From Cristatella mucedo (lineage: Eukaryota; Bryozoa; Phylactolaemata; Cristatellidae), in assembly GCA_009760855.2 (NCBI GenBank), contig WPIO01000042.1, forward strand, positions 2,150,001 to 2,214,000: 64,000 bases of DNA. Direction: 5' to 3'. Position numbers and translations under genes: made by a program. Shown piece after piece: positions 50,209-59,839 of this stretch (its first letter is position 1; each line of letters starts with the position of its first letter). The notes beneath the pieces are model-generated. The model was not told where the DNA came from. It saw nothing but the letters and a program-made list of their open reading frames with translations, and searched no databases.

Positions 50209-52597
50209 CTACAAAGAGATTCGTAAGTGTTTCTTTGTCAGTAATAAAGGGAAACCTACTGAGCAATGAGATACTCACGATTATGGAGAGGCCATGTGAA
50301 AAGAAATCCAACAACCGAATGCTACCAACCGTACCCGGGAGCCAAGCTTGACTACTAGGACCCTCAACCAAGCAACAACAGGTGCACTTGTAAGTGAGAA
50401 TGCAGGTCTGCTGCCGTTAGCTCTAATAGTGGGAAATGTAAAAAAGTCAGCTTAACACAAAAATAAGAGGAAACCAAAAGCCTGTAAATTATCCGCTTCA
50501 AGAAGATCAGAAGTCGCTCACTTTTAGGTCACCTCATTCTTTAGCTCCAGCCTATCTCTGAGACCTTCTCCCCCAGCTGGCCAAGCATCATACTTTATCG
50601 CTTTTCGGAATCTAACAGTTTGCCAATACCTCGTACAAACCTCAAATTTTTTGGAGACCGTGCATTTAGTTCGTATGCTCCCAGAGCCTGGAACTCCCTC
50701 TCGACTTACGTCAGAACATCCCTGACTTGACCACGTTTAAAAAGAACTTACAAATACACCTATTTAGGACAGCATTTAGTGGGTCCCTGTGATTCGTCCT
50801 TCATGTGCTTATGCGTGTTGACACTGTGCATGCTGCCACTAACCACACTTGCATGCTGACCCTATGCATGTCACCCCTAACCACGTTATTCGTGTTGTTT
50901 ATCGAGCATGATATTACTCACCATTCAATCGCGTTTCCCTTAGCAGCAAATGTAAAGCACCCAGAAAGAGATTGAGTTCTCTGAGGGCGCTTTATCAAGT
51001 GCATTATTATTACTATTATCATTATTAAAACCCTTATAAATGAGATGCAGTCAAGAAAGTACGAACAAACAGGTGGTGGCTAAGATTAGGAGCTATCTTC
51101 CACGTTGGCTTGCAAAAAATTGAACAAGGTCCTTAGATCTGTCTCGGCTTGATTATTGTAATTCCCTTTTTGCTGGGCTACCGAAGAATGCAACTAGGCC
51201 ACTGCAGCTGACTACGAATATGGCTGCAAGTCTTCAACTCCCAGAGGTTTGACCACATGTCTCCTTTGCTAAACTAGCTAGGATGGCTGACGGTTGATCA
51301 ACAGATACAGAGCAAAGTTCTTACCCGGACCCACCAGGCCAGCCACGGCTTGGCTCCTTCGTATCTAGTTGAACTGCTGCACCAATTTTAACCTCCTTGT
51401 GCCCTCAGGTCATGTATGGACAATCAATTATCGGTTCTATTGTTCTGCTTAAAGACCATTGGCAACAGAAGCTTTGGCTCTGCAGGTCCAAGACTGGGGA
51501 ACTCCTTTCCACAGCTCTTACGAAACAACTACTCTCTTGCTGCCGACTATGGCTCATCCTTTTCAGCGATCCTGAGCTGCTACTTCCATGCTACTCACTA
51601 CCTCAACTGCTCTCCTGACTCCGCTATGATTACCACTTTCTCTTTGTCACGTGAGACAAAGTCTGTTGGCTACAGCATGCATACTGCAAGCCGCTTAGGC
51701 TGTGAGTGCGCTTACAAAACTCTCCTGCATAACGCCCACATAGTCTTTATGGCTTTGTGGAGTTACAGACGGAGATACATTACTTGATGGTATTACCATT
51801 ATTCATCTGTTCAAGCTCTCTTTATAGCATCTGCAAAGTGCCTAGAAAGAGAATCAGTTTTCTGGGGGTATAATGCAAATGTATTATTGTTATTATTATC
51901 CATCAAGGTGTTACGCAAATGTATTTTTATAATAATTATTGTTATCCATCAAATTTCTTAACCATACATTTAAGAACATTCAGGCCATGTACATTCACTG
52001 CCACCGGATGCTAACTAATTATCCGCCCTCCAAATAACTAGCTGCTGACATATCCAAAGAGTCGACGTGATAGCCATCGACCATGTACATACAACCTAAC
52101 GTGTCGTACACTATGTAAGGACTGGCACGATGGCAAATCTGCTTGCCAGATATGACAGTATGTAAGTTTACACACAAATTTGATGGCCATGCAGTAGCAT
52201 GTCAGCCTGTTCCCATTTTTGAAGCTGCAGATAGCCCTGCTTGTCCTATTGCAATGAGAACAACTGCAGTTTCCAGCCATGGCATGGATTCAGTGAATAC
52301 TTACAATCTCTGCAAACAGCATATCACACCTGCAGGGTTTACGGCCACTAAATTTTCACTTACCACCTGCAGGTCTGCCAGCCGAAGCAAAGAGGCTTGT
52401 CCCGCTGCTAAACGGTTGACCAGTGATCATGCCACCACCAGGCCGTCCCTGAGCGATGGGCACGTTGCCACACTCCAGACCCATCACCAATCGGCAGCAG
52501 CTGAAGTGCACCCTGTGCTCGCTCATGGCGCTGTCGCCACGCTCCCAGTTGCGTAGTACACCGCGGCAGAAAGCGCACTGGACGCGATCGTGAACGC
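50009..52597 (-). CDS. Second BIR-domain gene fragment (half BIR plus acidic terminal exon)
   Basis: Two minus-strand exons. The upstream one (52364-52597) encodes the zinc half of a BIR domain: DRVQCAFCRGVLRNWERGDS, SEHRVHFSCC, then GLECGNVPI. Ligands C-x2-C-x16-H-x6-C are complete and the sequence is closer to BIR1/BIR2 than to BIR3. It ends in phase 1 and is phase-compatible with 50009-50208, an acidic exon ending in TAA. The half-BIR carrying the WP motif should lie upstream, but no candidate is visible between 52.6 and 57.6 kb. It may be a tandem IAP gene whose first exons are lost or displaced; the E-to-G link is inference. Confidence 0.6.
50512..51030 (+). mobile_element. LINE family 1 3' part
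   Basis: C-terminal codons from SLTFRSPHSLAPAYL to LFRTAFSGSL with small lesions, then the 3' end and (TTA)n at 51004-51028. Confidence 0.88.
51050..51790 (+). mobile_element. LINE family 2 copy, 3' part
   Basis: Begins around LDYCNSLFAGLP-type codons (51150-51185), LLKLARMADG near 51270, then TIGNRSFGSAGPRLGNSFPQ and YGSSFSAILSCYFHATHYLN. It ends CTTTGTGGAGTTACAGACGG and TACATTAC. Confidence 0.85.
51815..51960 (+). mobile_element. LINE family 1 solo 3' tail
   Basis: AAGTGCCTAGAAAGAGAATC, then GTATAATGCAAATGTATTAT and mixed TTA repeats, partly duplicated. Confidence 0.6.
52364..52597 (-). CDS. Half-BIR exon
   Basis: 234 bp after CTGTAG, donor GTAAGT. The BIR zinc half is followed by a Gly/Pro/Ser linker (GRPGGGMITGQPFSSG). 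The acceptor phase (one base expected from upstream) is the same as the internal BIR splice of the 57.9-kb gene, as expected for paralogous BIR exons. Confidence 0.8.
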
Positions 52598-53059
52598 CTA
52601 CAGACAAACCAAGCAGGTCGGTGTGAGGTCTTCGAACAGCTAACGGTATGCACAAGACACGTGGCTTGCAACAGGAAATGCTAATCAGTCACGAAGGAGC
52701 CTGTATGTTCTGCACGCACCCAGTGTGTGCAAACTGATCAACTATGCTCGACAAATGCACAGGTATTGCAGCCTGTCTTCACCGACGACATCCTAGTCAT
52801 AAATTAACGGTGCAAGTAAATCTAATGCACCTTGCACAAATTGGTTCATACTGCAATACAGCAGAGAACTTGGCTTATTTTCCAATTATTCTCCAGCTCG
52901 TAACATTTTATTCGGACAATAATTTTCTTTGATAGGATACTGCAGCTATTTGCACAGAGCAGTAAATTTAGAATATGTGCAACAGTAAACATTGTTATTT
53001 TAGTAAAAAAACGAATCTCTACGACTCTATACACGGATAGAATGGGGGAGCATGCTTGC

Positions 53060-53910
53060 AAAGGACACTCCTAAGGCTCACGTTCACTGTATCAGTGAGG
53101 GTATTGAGGCTGTTGGCCTGGTCTGGATGCAGATCAAGAAAATCTGCCTCATAGATTTGAAAAATATCTCAGGACATGTTCTTCAAGTTTCCTCGAACAC
53201 GATGTTACCTTGCACAAATAACGGATCAGGAGCATTACAGGAGATTGCCAAATGATCCGAACCGGGCACATGCCAAGTCAGTGGTGCAGACATCCTTAGT
53301 GGTAACAATTTCATTGTACAGTATGGCCCCCAGGGAGTAATATGATTAACGTACTGGATCTAACTAAAGTTCCCGAGAAAGTCAAGAAATGGAGGAACCC
53401 GACTGTGGTTAGGGTAATCCAAGTGAATGTTTAAGTCTCCTGAAATCTATAAAGCCGTCACATACGACTATTTTAGTGAGAAACTCAGAAAAACCCTCCA
53501 GGAGCAAGTTAGATAGCCAGAAGAAGGCCGGTAAATCACAACTGTGAGAGGCACGTTCTTTGATGGGGAACTGATAGCAACTGACTCAAATAATGGCCCG
53601 TTCAAAAAACTGCAGGTTTCATAGCAAAGAGGTTCAAGAACAACGACAGCAACCTTGATACCAACCTTGTCGGACCATATAGGCAGAAAGAATGAGAACC
53701 CAAGTAGGATGGTTTCAGATATACAGCCACCAAAGCAGGGCTGAAGTCGTTGAAGTTAATTGTCATTAATTACGGTCAATAATACTCAATGACTGTTGCT
53801 GCACAGATTCATAACTCACGAACACACAGGGCGTGCAATGAGGTGAAGTTGGCATGTGTCGCTATACCATACCACGATGCTTAGGTCAAGGGTGACTACT
53901 TGACTCACAG
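53060..53910 (-). mobile_element. LINE apurinic-type endonuclease domain fragment
   Basis: Minus-strand codons in order: VAVVVLEPLCYE, PLTVVIYRPSSGYLT, SGDLNIHLDYPNHSRVPP with FLDFLGNF, and VPGSDHLAISCNAP. These are the YRP, GDxNxH and SDHxA motifs of APE endonucleases of Jockey-group non-LTR elements, including catalytic Asp, Asn and the final Asp-His. Frame breaks between motifs show decay. It lies between the IAP terminal exon and the half-BIR exon. Confidence 0.85.
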
Positions 53911-53914
53911 GGTT

Positions 53915-54075
53915 ATCTGATTTAACAACCTCATTTATATAACGGTAGATGAACCTTGAAGGCTATCACCTCGGCTTACAGTGGAGAATAAATGATCGCC
54001 CACTGCGGTACTCGAACCCATGACCCGGGTCGTGAACAGCAAGCACCTTGCCTCCTGGGTGAAGACCCAGGGACT
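53915..54075 (-). mobile_element. SINE B copy
   Basis: TGATTTAACAACCTCATTTA left end, complement of B box at 54009-54019 (ACTCGAACCC), head complement CACCTTGCCTCCTGGG. Confidence 0.82.
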
Positions 54076-54300
54076 AAGCCCTCTATGAAGTGAAGTGTCA
54101 CGCACAGTTTGCCAGCTCATATACTCATAACACACAAGCGAGATATGTGCAATACTTCAACCAGGCGTCACAAACAAGTTGTACACAGCATGCAATACAT
54201 ACATGTCATTAGCCTGTGGTTTCAAAGCTCTCAAGGCATGCATCAAGGCACAGCAGGACAAATCAGCAAAGCTGTATACCTCCATTTATCCCTTCATCTT

Positions 54301-54534
54301 TCATTCGAAGACAGCTTCGAGAAGCTCGACACCTTTCGGCATTGTTCCTGAGTGTGCTTGGGGAAAGAATCGTTTGAAAGCAGATTCGATCTGTACAGCA
54401 CTGTAGCCAAGACTCTGAATGAGTTGCAACGAAGGATGCTGCTCCAACGACGAGCCTGGCGAGCCACTTGCCGTTCGATTTCCATCGCTCCCCTCAGTGT
54501 GTTCAATGGTGCTCGGAGCAGCGCGAGGTGGAGG
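54301..54534 (-). CDS. IAP terminal exon with UBA-like domain
   Basis: 234 bp after TCTTTCTCAG. The phase-0 start fits the preceding BIR exon. A Pro/Ser-rich linker ([15 protein letters not shown]) leads into [18 protein letters not shown] and LLEAVFE, then TGA at 54301-54303. UBA assignment comes from the LxxMGF-like LIQSLGY motif and its place after BIR3. No good donor lies before the stop. Confidence 0.7.
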   Translation of the reverse strand, partial: PPPRAAPSTIEHTEGSDGNRTASGSPGSSLEQHPSLQLIQSLGYSAVQIESAFKRFFPQAHSGTMPKGVELLEAVFE

Positions 54535-57500
54535 CTGAGAAAGAGAAAAGGATTGCAAGACCTCGAACATTTTAAAAGTACAACATGGCAGCCATTTCAC
54601 TCAGAGCATGCACAATGGCACTTGCAACAATGAGACCCAAGACACAGGTCAGATCTTGTGCTGTATACTTTGCATGTACAAATTATGCGAAACCGACTGA
54701 TTGGTAATTCATTGTCAGCAGTTCAAAACTGGAAGGTGGGACTAATTGCAGTAGGGAGAGGCTACAGATCAATATCCAATGAGTCTTTAAAATAAATATT
54801 GCTCACCAATGATTACCACTATATCAGTGTGGAGTATGCATAGATATACATGATGTATAGGTGCAGGTAAAAACAGAACTCGTCATAATACTTTGGAAAC
54901 CAGCTCCATAATAGCCTGCTAGTGCAAAGTAGAAGCCAAAAGACCCGGTTAAGGTTAAAATTATTTACATTTTCTCGTAGAGGTCACGATTAAACGATAG
55001 TATAATTTCTAATCAGGCCGACACTTGCTGAGGTGCTTAACGAGTTCACACCTCTAACTAAGCACAATGTGCTGCCTGACCTAGACGGTCTATGGTTTAC
55101 CGCAGACATTAAACTAGCTAGGTCTAGAAAGCGAAGCCCAAGCTTGAGAAAGCACACCACAGATCAGGACTGACAGTCTATTGTCAGGCATACGAAGACT
55201 ACTGTAGGTCTTACCACAGGATCCTAGCAACGGCCAAATCTAGCTTCTACAGAAACATTAATGAATCACAGATGCCCAGTCCACAAATGCTCATGTCTAC
55301 CATCAACCATCTGAGTATCCACTCACAGGTTAGCTCCTTACTTAGTCGTTATGGCGATCCAGCTTCTCTTGCATCTTTGTCAGCAAGATAAACAAGATCC
55401 GAGAGTCCATCCATCTGGATAGCAGCATCCCCTCTAAACTCACATCCTCCAATAGCACTAACACAGGACTCCCGTCTCTCAATTCCATGCTGCCCCTCAA
55501 TGTCTACATTCAAGGAGGCCACAATGGACCTTGTCCTGAAATTCATCTCCCACTCAAAGAAGACTACTACTCCTCTAAACCCTATTACTACTGTCCTACT
55601 TCTTCAACGTATAGACCTGGTTCTACCATGACACACACAATAAATATGTCCTTAGTCACAGGTCGTGCACTGCACCTTCCAAAAAGGCAGTTATTAGGCC
55701 ACTAATTAAGGAAGTATTACTAGACCAAGTGAACTTAAGCAGCTTCTGCCTGGTCTCCCTTCTACCGTTCCTATCAAAGACTTGGATCGACCTGTGATAG
55801 ACCAACTGAACATTTATATTAAAACCTCAAATCTAGCAGCGTTTGATACAATTGATCATAAAGTCCTTCTCGAGTGCCTTTCATCTCGCCCAGGCATCAA
55901 TAGCACTCATTGCACTGCAATGATTCAGATCCTATCTCAGCGGGAGTATTGTGTGAACGGACAAAGGTCATCCGGAGAACAGATGAAGTACAGGGTACCT
56001 CAGAATTCTGTCGTCGGTCGGCTTTTTTTTCACAGTTTATACTCTCCCTCTTGCCGATGTGATCACCATGCACAATCTAGGCTTTTACTTATACCCTGAT
56101 GACACTCCTTTATTTTGATCCCTTCGAGCCATCCAGCATGTCAAATTCTCTTGACAACCTTGCTGCATGTATTACTGACATCCGCATATGGATTACAGTA
56201 AACTTTCCCAAATTAAATGACAACGGCAGCTAACTAGTTATGGGGAAACCAAGCTTGACTCAGAAACTAGAAAAGTATCGCTCAAAATAGGTTCTGTCAT
56301 CATATTTGCTGTTAAATCTGCATGAAATATGGGTGACATGTTCCAAAGTATTCTTCCATTAGCCGACCACATCAGGTCCACAGTACTTTCAGCTGCATGA
56401 CATTGCTAAAATTAGGGCTTGCTTAGACAGGGATACTACATCGCAATTGGTCCATGCAGTTTTAAGATCCGTCTCGACTTCTGTGACGCACTGCTTGCTG
56501 GTCTACGGGTGCATACGATTAGTGAGTGGTGAGGTTAGTGAGATGGTGAGAGTTGAGAGTGAGTGGTGAGATTAGTGAGCGGTGAGGCGATTACAGTTAG
56601 TGAAAAACACTGCAGCTAGGCTTGTCTATCGTGAGCATCACAGTTGCCACATTCCACAACTTGTCACCTACCTGCAATGGCTTCCAATCAAGCAGCGTAT
56701 CTACATCAAGGTTCAGTCACTCACTTTTACGCCTTTTCATTCTCTAGCTCCAGCCTACCAATCAAAACCACTCCCTCACCAGGCTAGGCACCAAACAACC
56801 CACTTTATTCAATCAAATCTATTAGTTATACCTAGTACAAACGTATCGTCTTTTGGAGACTGTGACTTTAGTTCGTATTTTCCTAAAGCGTATAGGTCCA
56901 GACTTTTAAAAAGACGACATTAAAAAAGAAGCTTAACACACCCGTTTAAGCCTTATGATTGTCTTGTGTGTTCTTCTTCGTGCTGGCATTGTGTATGCTG
57001 CACTTTCTCTACAGTATCTTTTAAGTGCCTAGAACGAGATTTAGTTCTCTGACGGTGCTATACAAACGTGTTATTATTATTATTACTGCATAACCAGAGT
57101 TAGGACACATATATATACCAGTTAGCATAGGGTGGCTAGCAGTTCCACTTTATCACACTTAAAACCCAATTTATATACCCAGAACATCAAACAAAATAGC
57201 TTAAATTGGCATAGCTTATTATTTGGCATAGCTGGCCAATCATGCAGAAACCGTGTACAATATTGTCACAGGAAGCACTTCATTTCACGTCGAGCTGGGT
57301 TGGTCCAGCGGTTAAGGTGCTCGCCCCGACTAAGCTCTGGCTGAGGTCGTGGGCTCGATCCCTGAGGCATAAGTTAAGCACCTGAATAGAGATTTAGTTC
57401 TCTTGGGGTGCTATACACATGAATTATATTTATTTTATTTACAAAGCAGTCACAGCCGTTAGTCATTAGTGCATTCCCTTAGTTTTCAAACTTCATATGC

Positions 57501-59227
57501 AGAACATTACTACTAATCTAATGTTGGGGGAATGGATGCAAGTAAGGAAGTTGCATGTAAGCAATGACAGAAGAAACAGATAGCAAGGGATCACTCACAT
57601 ACCTGAGGGACAGGTTCTACATCAGATCCAGACCTGTATTTTTGTTGTATTTCATCAACGTAAGGCAGTCCCTTCACATCAAGCAAGTATTTGCATTTTT
57701 GGAACCACCTTCAAAGGAGAAAATAGGAGCATATAACAGCAGACCGCCGGCAAGGTCGATACACATTGATTGAGGATTAAGTGTAAAAAGCAGGGCTACT
57801 TCAGTGCATCGGTGGTATTACCTTGCATGCTCTTCCCAAGGGCTGTCGGTGATTTCCCAGTTTCGAAGGCCTCCATCACAGTAAAAGCACTTCACATTGT
57901 CGCCAAATCCTGTGCAATAAATATTTCACAAATTAGCAGCACTTGGTATAGCGTGGCTTTTACATACAATGCCAAGGAAAAGAAGTAAATTAGCAGCACT
58001 TTCTAGCGATCAGTGCTTTACATGCAGAGTTACTTGAACATAATTCAAAGTGTTCATATTTTCACAACTGCCATGCTTTTATGAGCCTTCGGCGTTCAGT
58101 AGTTATGCATGACAAAATTGAGCTACTTTCCAAAAATACGATATATAGGAGACAACAAATGCTAAAACATAAGCATCAGCTTAATTTCACCTGCTAGGCT
58201 TGACTACTCTCTTGTTAAGAGAATAATTTGGAGGACAATAAACAACGACACAAGACAAACAAGGTTCTAATTTTACAACAACAAAGTAGTATTTTCAGGA
58301 GGTAATATGCTCCCTCTTTACGACCGAGGTCGTGGGTTCAAGTCCTGACGTGGGCAATTCCTTATTGTATTGCCCACTTCAAGTGGTGGTGATAGCCATT
58401 AAGGCTCTTCTGCTGCTATCCATATGAGGTGGTTAAATCAGCTAACAGTATTATTTACTCCTTACTTGAAAATGCATACCAAAGTTACTGGTATATAATC
58501 AGCAATTAGGCAGATTCTTTAATTGATGAGTGAGATCTTGGGTAGTTCCACTGCATACCTACTACGTAGCATGCTGCAGATGAGCTGTAAGCATGTTTTG
58601 AGCTCTGGTTTGGCTCAGGGGTAAGGCACTTATTCTTATGACCAAATTCGTTGGCTCCTGCCTTGCTGCATATGCAAAGCAGCTTGATAGAAATTAAATT
58701 ATCTTTGGGCACTATAAAAATGAATTATATTTTATTGATTTTGTTTGCTTATATGCCAGCTGATTGTATAGCTAGTGTAATTTTTCATTTAACATTTTAT
58801 TTACAATTAAACGTCATCTAAACCAAGAAATCGTTTGCTCAACGTTTGCAGGCAAGCCTATTCGCTCTACATATATCGTTGCAAATAGCAGAGTACTAAA
58901 ACAATTTAAATAAAGGAATCATGTAATTGGATTGCTCAGCTAAGTTACAAGTTTTCCGCTTTAATTCTCGTACAAAACCAATGTGAGGCAATAAATGTGC
59001 AGAGGCAGTTGAGAAAACCCCTGGTGCCACGGCGTCATCCGCAAATCTGCATTCTAACAAAACGTACCGGCATAAAAAAAATCCAGCTTTCGAAAGATTT
59101 TTGGGTGACTGGAGAGCCCACATGGGCCAAGAGCTGAACGTCTGCAGACGACGCGCCTCCACGGCGTACTCAGGATGCTTGGGCTTGGAGGTTGGCACTC
59201 CTGGAAGCGGCTCATCCGATCCTCCAA
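54301..59227 (-). CDS. IAP-family gene: BIR3-like domain plus UBA, 5' end not found
   Basis: Inhibitor-of-apoptosis type gene. Three exons encode one BIR domain with zinc ligands C-x2-C-x16-H-x6-C intact (VKCFYC ... EEHARWFQKC). The [10 protein letters not shown] segment resembles the peptide-binding groove of XIAP/cIAP BIR3, which binds IAP-binding motifs. Exon 3 ends in phase 0 and joins a 234-bp exon with a UBA-like domain ([18 protein letters not shown] ... [10 protein letters not shown]) that ends in TGA. BIR3-UBA order is as in XIAP and cIAPs, but no RING follows in the window. The first BIR exon has one extra T in a T8 run on the coding strand, breaking the frame. Exons before 59227 were not recognised. 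Family certain; intactness uncertain. Confidence 0.85.
54600..55000. other. Intron-like sequence, no supported feature
   Basis: Lies in the IAP intron between the BIR and UBA exons; nothing recognised. Confidence 0.4.
55000..57090 (+). mobile_element. LINE family 1 old copy, endonuclease-RT linker to tail
   Basis: Plus strand. Codons [19 protein letters not shown] lead into the RT ([20 protein letters not shown] at 55840-55900) and [11 protein letters not shown]. The C-terminal domain includes [19 protein letters not shown] at 56605. Tail AGTGCCTAGAACGAGATTTA and (TTA)n at 57068-57085. Many stops. It sits inside the IAP intron, antisense to the gene. Confidence 0.87.
57290..57440 (+). mobile_element. 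SINE A copy, near full length
   Basis: GAGCTGGGTTGGTCCAGCGG, GGTGCTCGCCCCGACTAAGC, GTGGGCTCGATCCCTGAGG and CTGAATAGAGATTTAGTTCT with a (TTTA)n-like end. Confidence 0.9.
57603..57708 (-). CDS. IAP exon, BIR C-terminal helix
   Basis: 106 bp after TTTGAAG. Encodes [19 protein letters not shown] and EIQQKYRS, with the last zinc cysteine and the terminal helix. Ends VPQ in phase 0 before GTATGT. Confidence 0.92.
57822..57909 (-). CDS. IAP exon, BIR zinc-binding half
   Basis: 88 bp after TTGCACAG. Encodes [18 protein letters not shown] and DSPWEEHA, with the two zinc cysteines and the zinc histidine. Ends AG in phase 2 before GTAATA. Confidence 0.92.
58290..58455 (+). mobile_element. SINE B copy
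   Basis: CAGGAGGTAATATGCTCCC head, GTCGTGGGTTCAAGTCC with B box at 58335-58345, CAAGTGGTGGTGATAGCC, GAGGTGGTTAAATCAGCTAA. Confidence 0.82.
58600..58735 (+). mobile_element. SINE A copy, diverged
   Basis: CTGGTTTGGCTCAGGGGTAA head and a tail TGATAGAAATTAAATTATCT, GCACTATAAAAATGAATTAT. Confidence 0.65.
59068..59227 (-). CDS. IAP exon, first half of BIR domain, with apparent 1-nt frameshift
   Basis: 160 bp between CTTCTCAG and GTACGT. Encodes [17 protein letters not shown], then [11 protein letters not shown], the front half of a BIR. Removing one base of the eight-A run (plus strand, 59074-59081) would let the exon end in AGFFYAG phase 1 and join the next exon. As written the frame fails at the junction. 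Confidence 0.85.
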
Positions 59228-59232
59228 CTGAG

Positions 59233-59335
59233 AAGTAATAATAATAATAATAATAATAATAATACACTTGATAAAGCGCCCTAAGAAAACTCAATCTCTT
59301 TCTCGGTGCTTTACATTTGCTGCAAAGGACAACTG
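59233..59335 (-). mobile_element. LINE family 1 solo 3' tail abutting IAP splice acceptor
   Basis: (AAT)n at 59236-59262, then TTGATAAAGCGCCCTAAGAA and CTCAATCTCTTTCTCGGTGC. The (TTA)n end of the element lies 7-8 bases upstream of the AG of the BIR exon. Confidence 0.85.
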
Positions 59336-59625
59336 AAAGAACAAGGGCTGAATGTGAAGGTGGCCACGTGCAAGCTTTCGTTTACAGTGCAGCACAAAAA
59401 AGCAAGGCCGTGTTTGGCTTGCCGATGCCAGCACTGGACAGCTGCTCGGTGGAGCAGAAATCTGTAGACTGATAAGCCCAAATTTAATCTCTTTGATGGC
59501 AACAAGAAGAGGAAGTATGTTCGCCGGCGAATGGATGAAGCATACATGGACGATTGTCTTAAAAAGACCGTGAAACTCGGTGGCAGGAGTGTAATGGCAT
59601 GGGAATGTTAATTCCCAGTGCTGGG
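59335..59625 (+). pseudogene. Tc1-like transposase middle fragment
   Basis: Plus-strand codons HWTAARWSRNL, a stop, then KPKFNLFDGNKKRKYVRRRM, DEAYMDDCLKKTVKLGG and RSVMAWEC: the Tc1 core around the first catalytic Asp region (DESKFNLFG-type, here altered to DKPKF). Bounded on both sides by family-1 tails. Confidence 0.8.
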
Positions 59626-59641
59626 CGTCTGCACAGGATTC

Positions 59642-59836
59642 AGTAATAATAATGCAGTTGATAAAGCCCCCTCAGAGAATTCAATCTCTTTTTAGGCGCT
59701 TTACATTTGCTGCAAAGGGAAACGCGATTGAATGATTCGTAATATCATTCTTGATGAGCAACTAGAAATAACATGGTTAGGGGTGACATGCACAGGGTCA
59801 GCATGCAAGTGTGGTTAGTGGCAGCATGCACAATGA
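59642..59836 (-). mobile_element. LINE family 1 3' end
   Basis: (AAT)n, TTGATAAAGCCCCCTCAGAG, then the 3' untranslated complement with GGTTAGGGGTGACATGCACA and GTGTGGTTAGTGGCAGCATG. Confidence 0.85.
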
Positions 59837-59839
59837 ATT

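Noticed and set aside
52038-52280. Terminal exon between the half-BIR exon and the acidic exon
   Set aside because: A frame ending DMSAASYLEGG was considered, but no acceptor of the required phase is evident.
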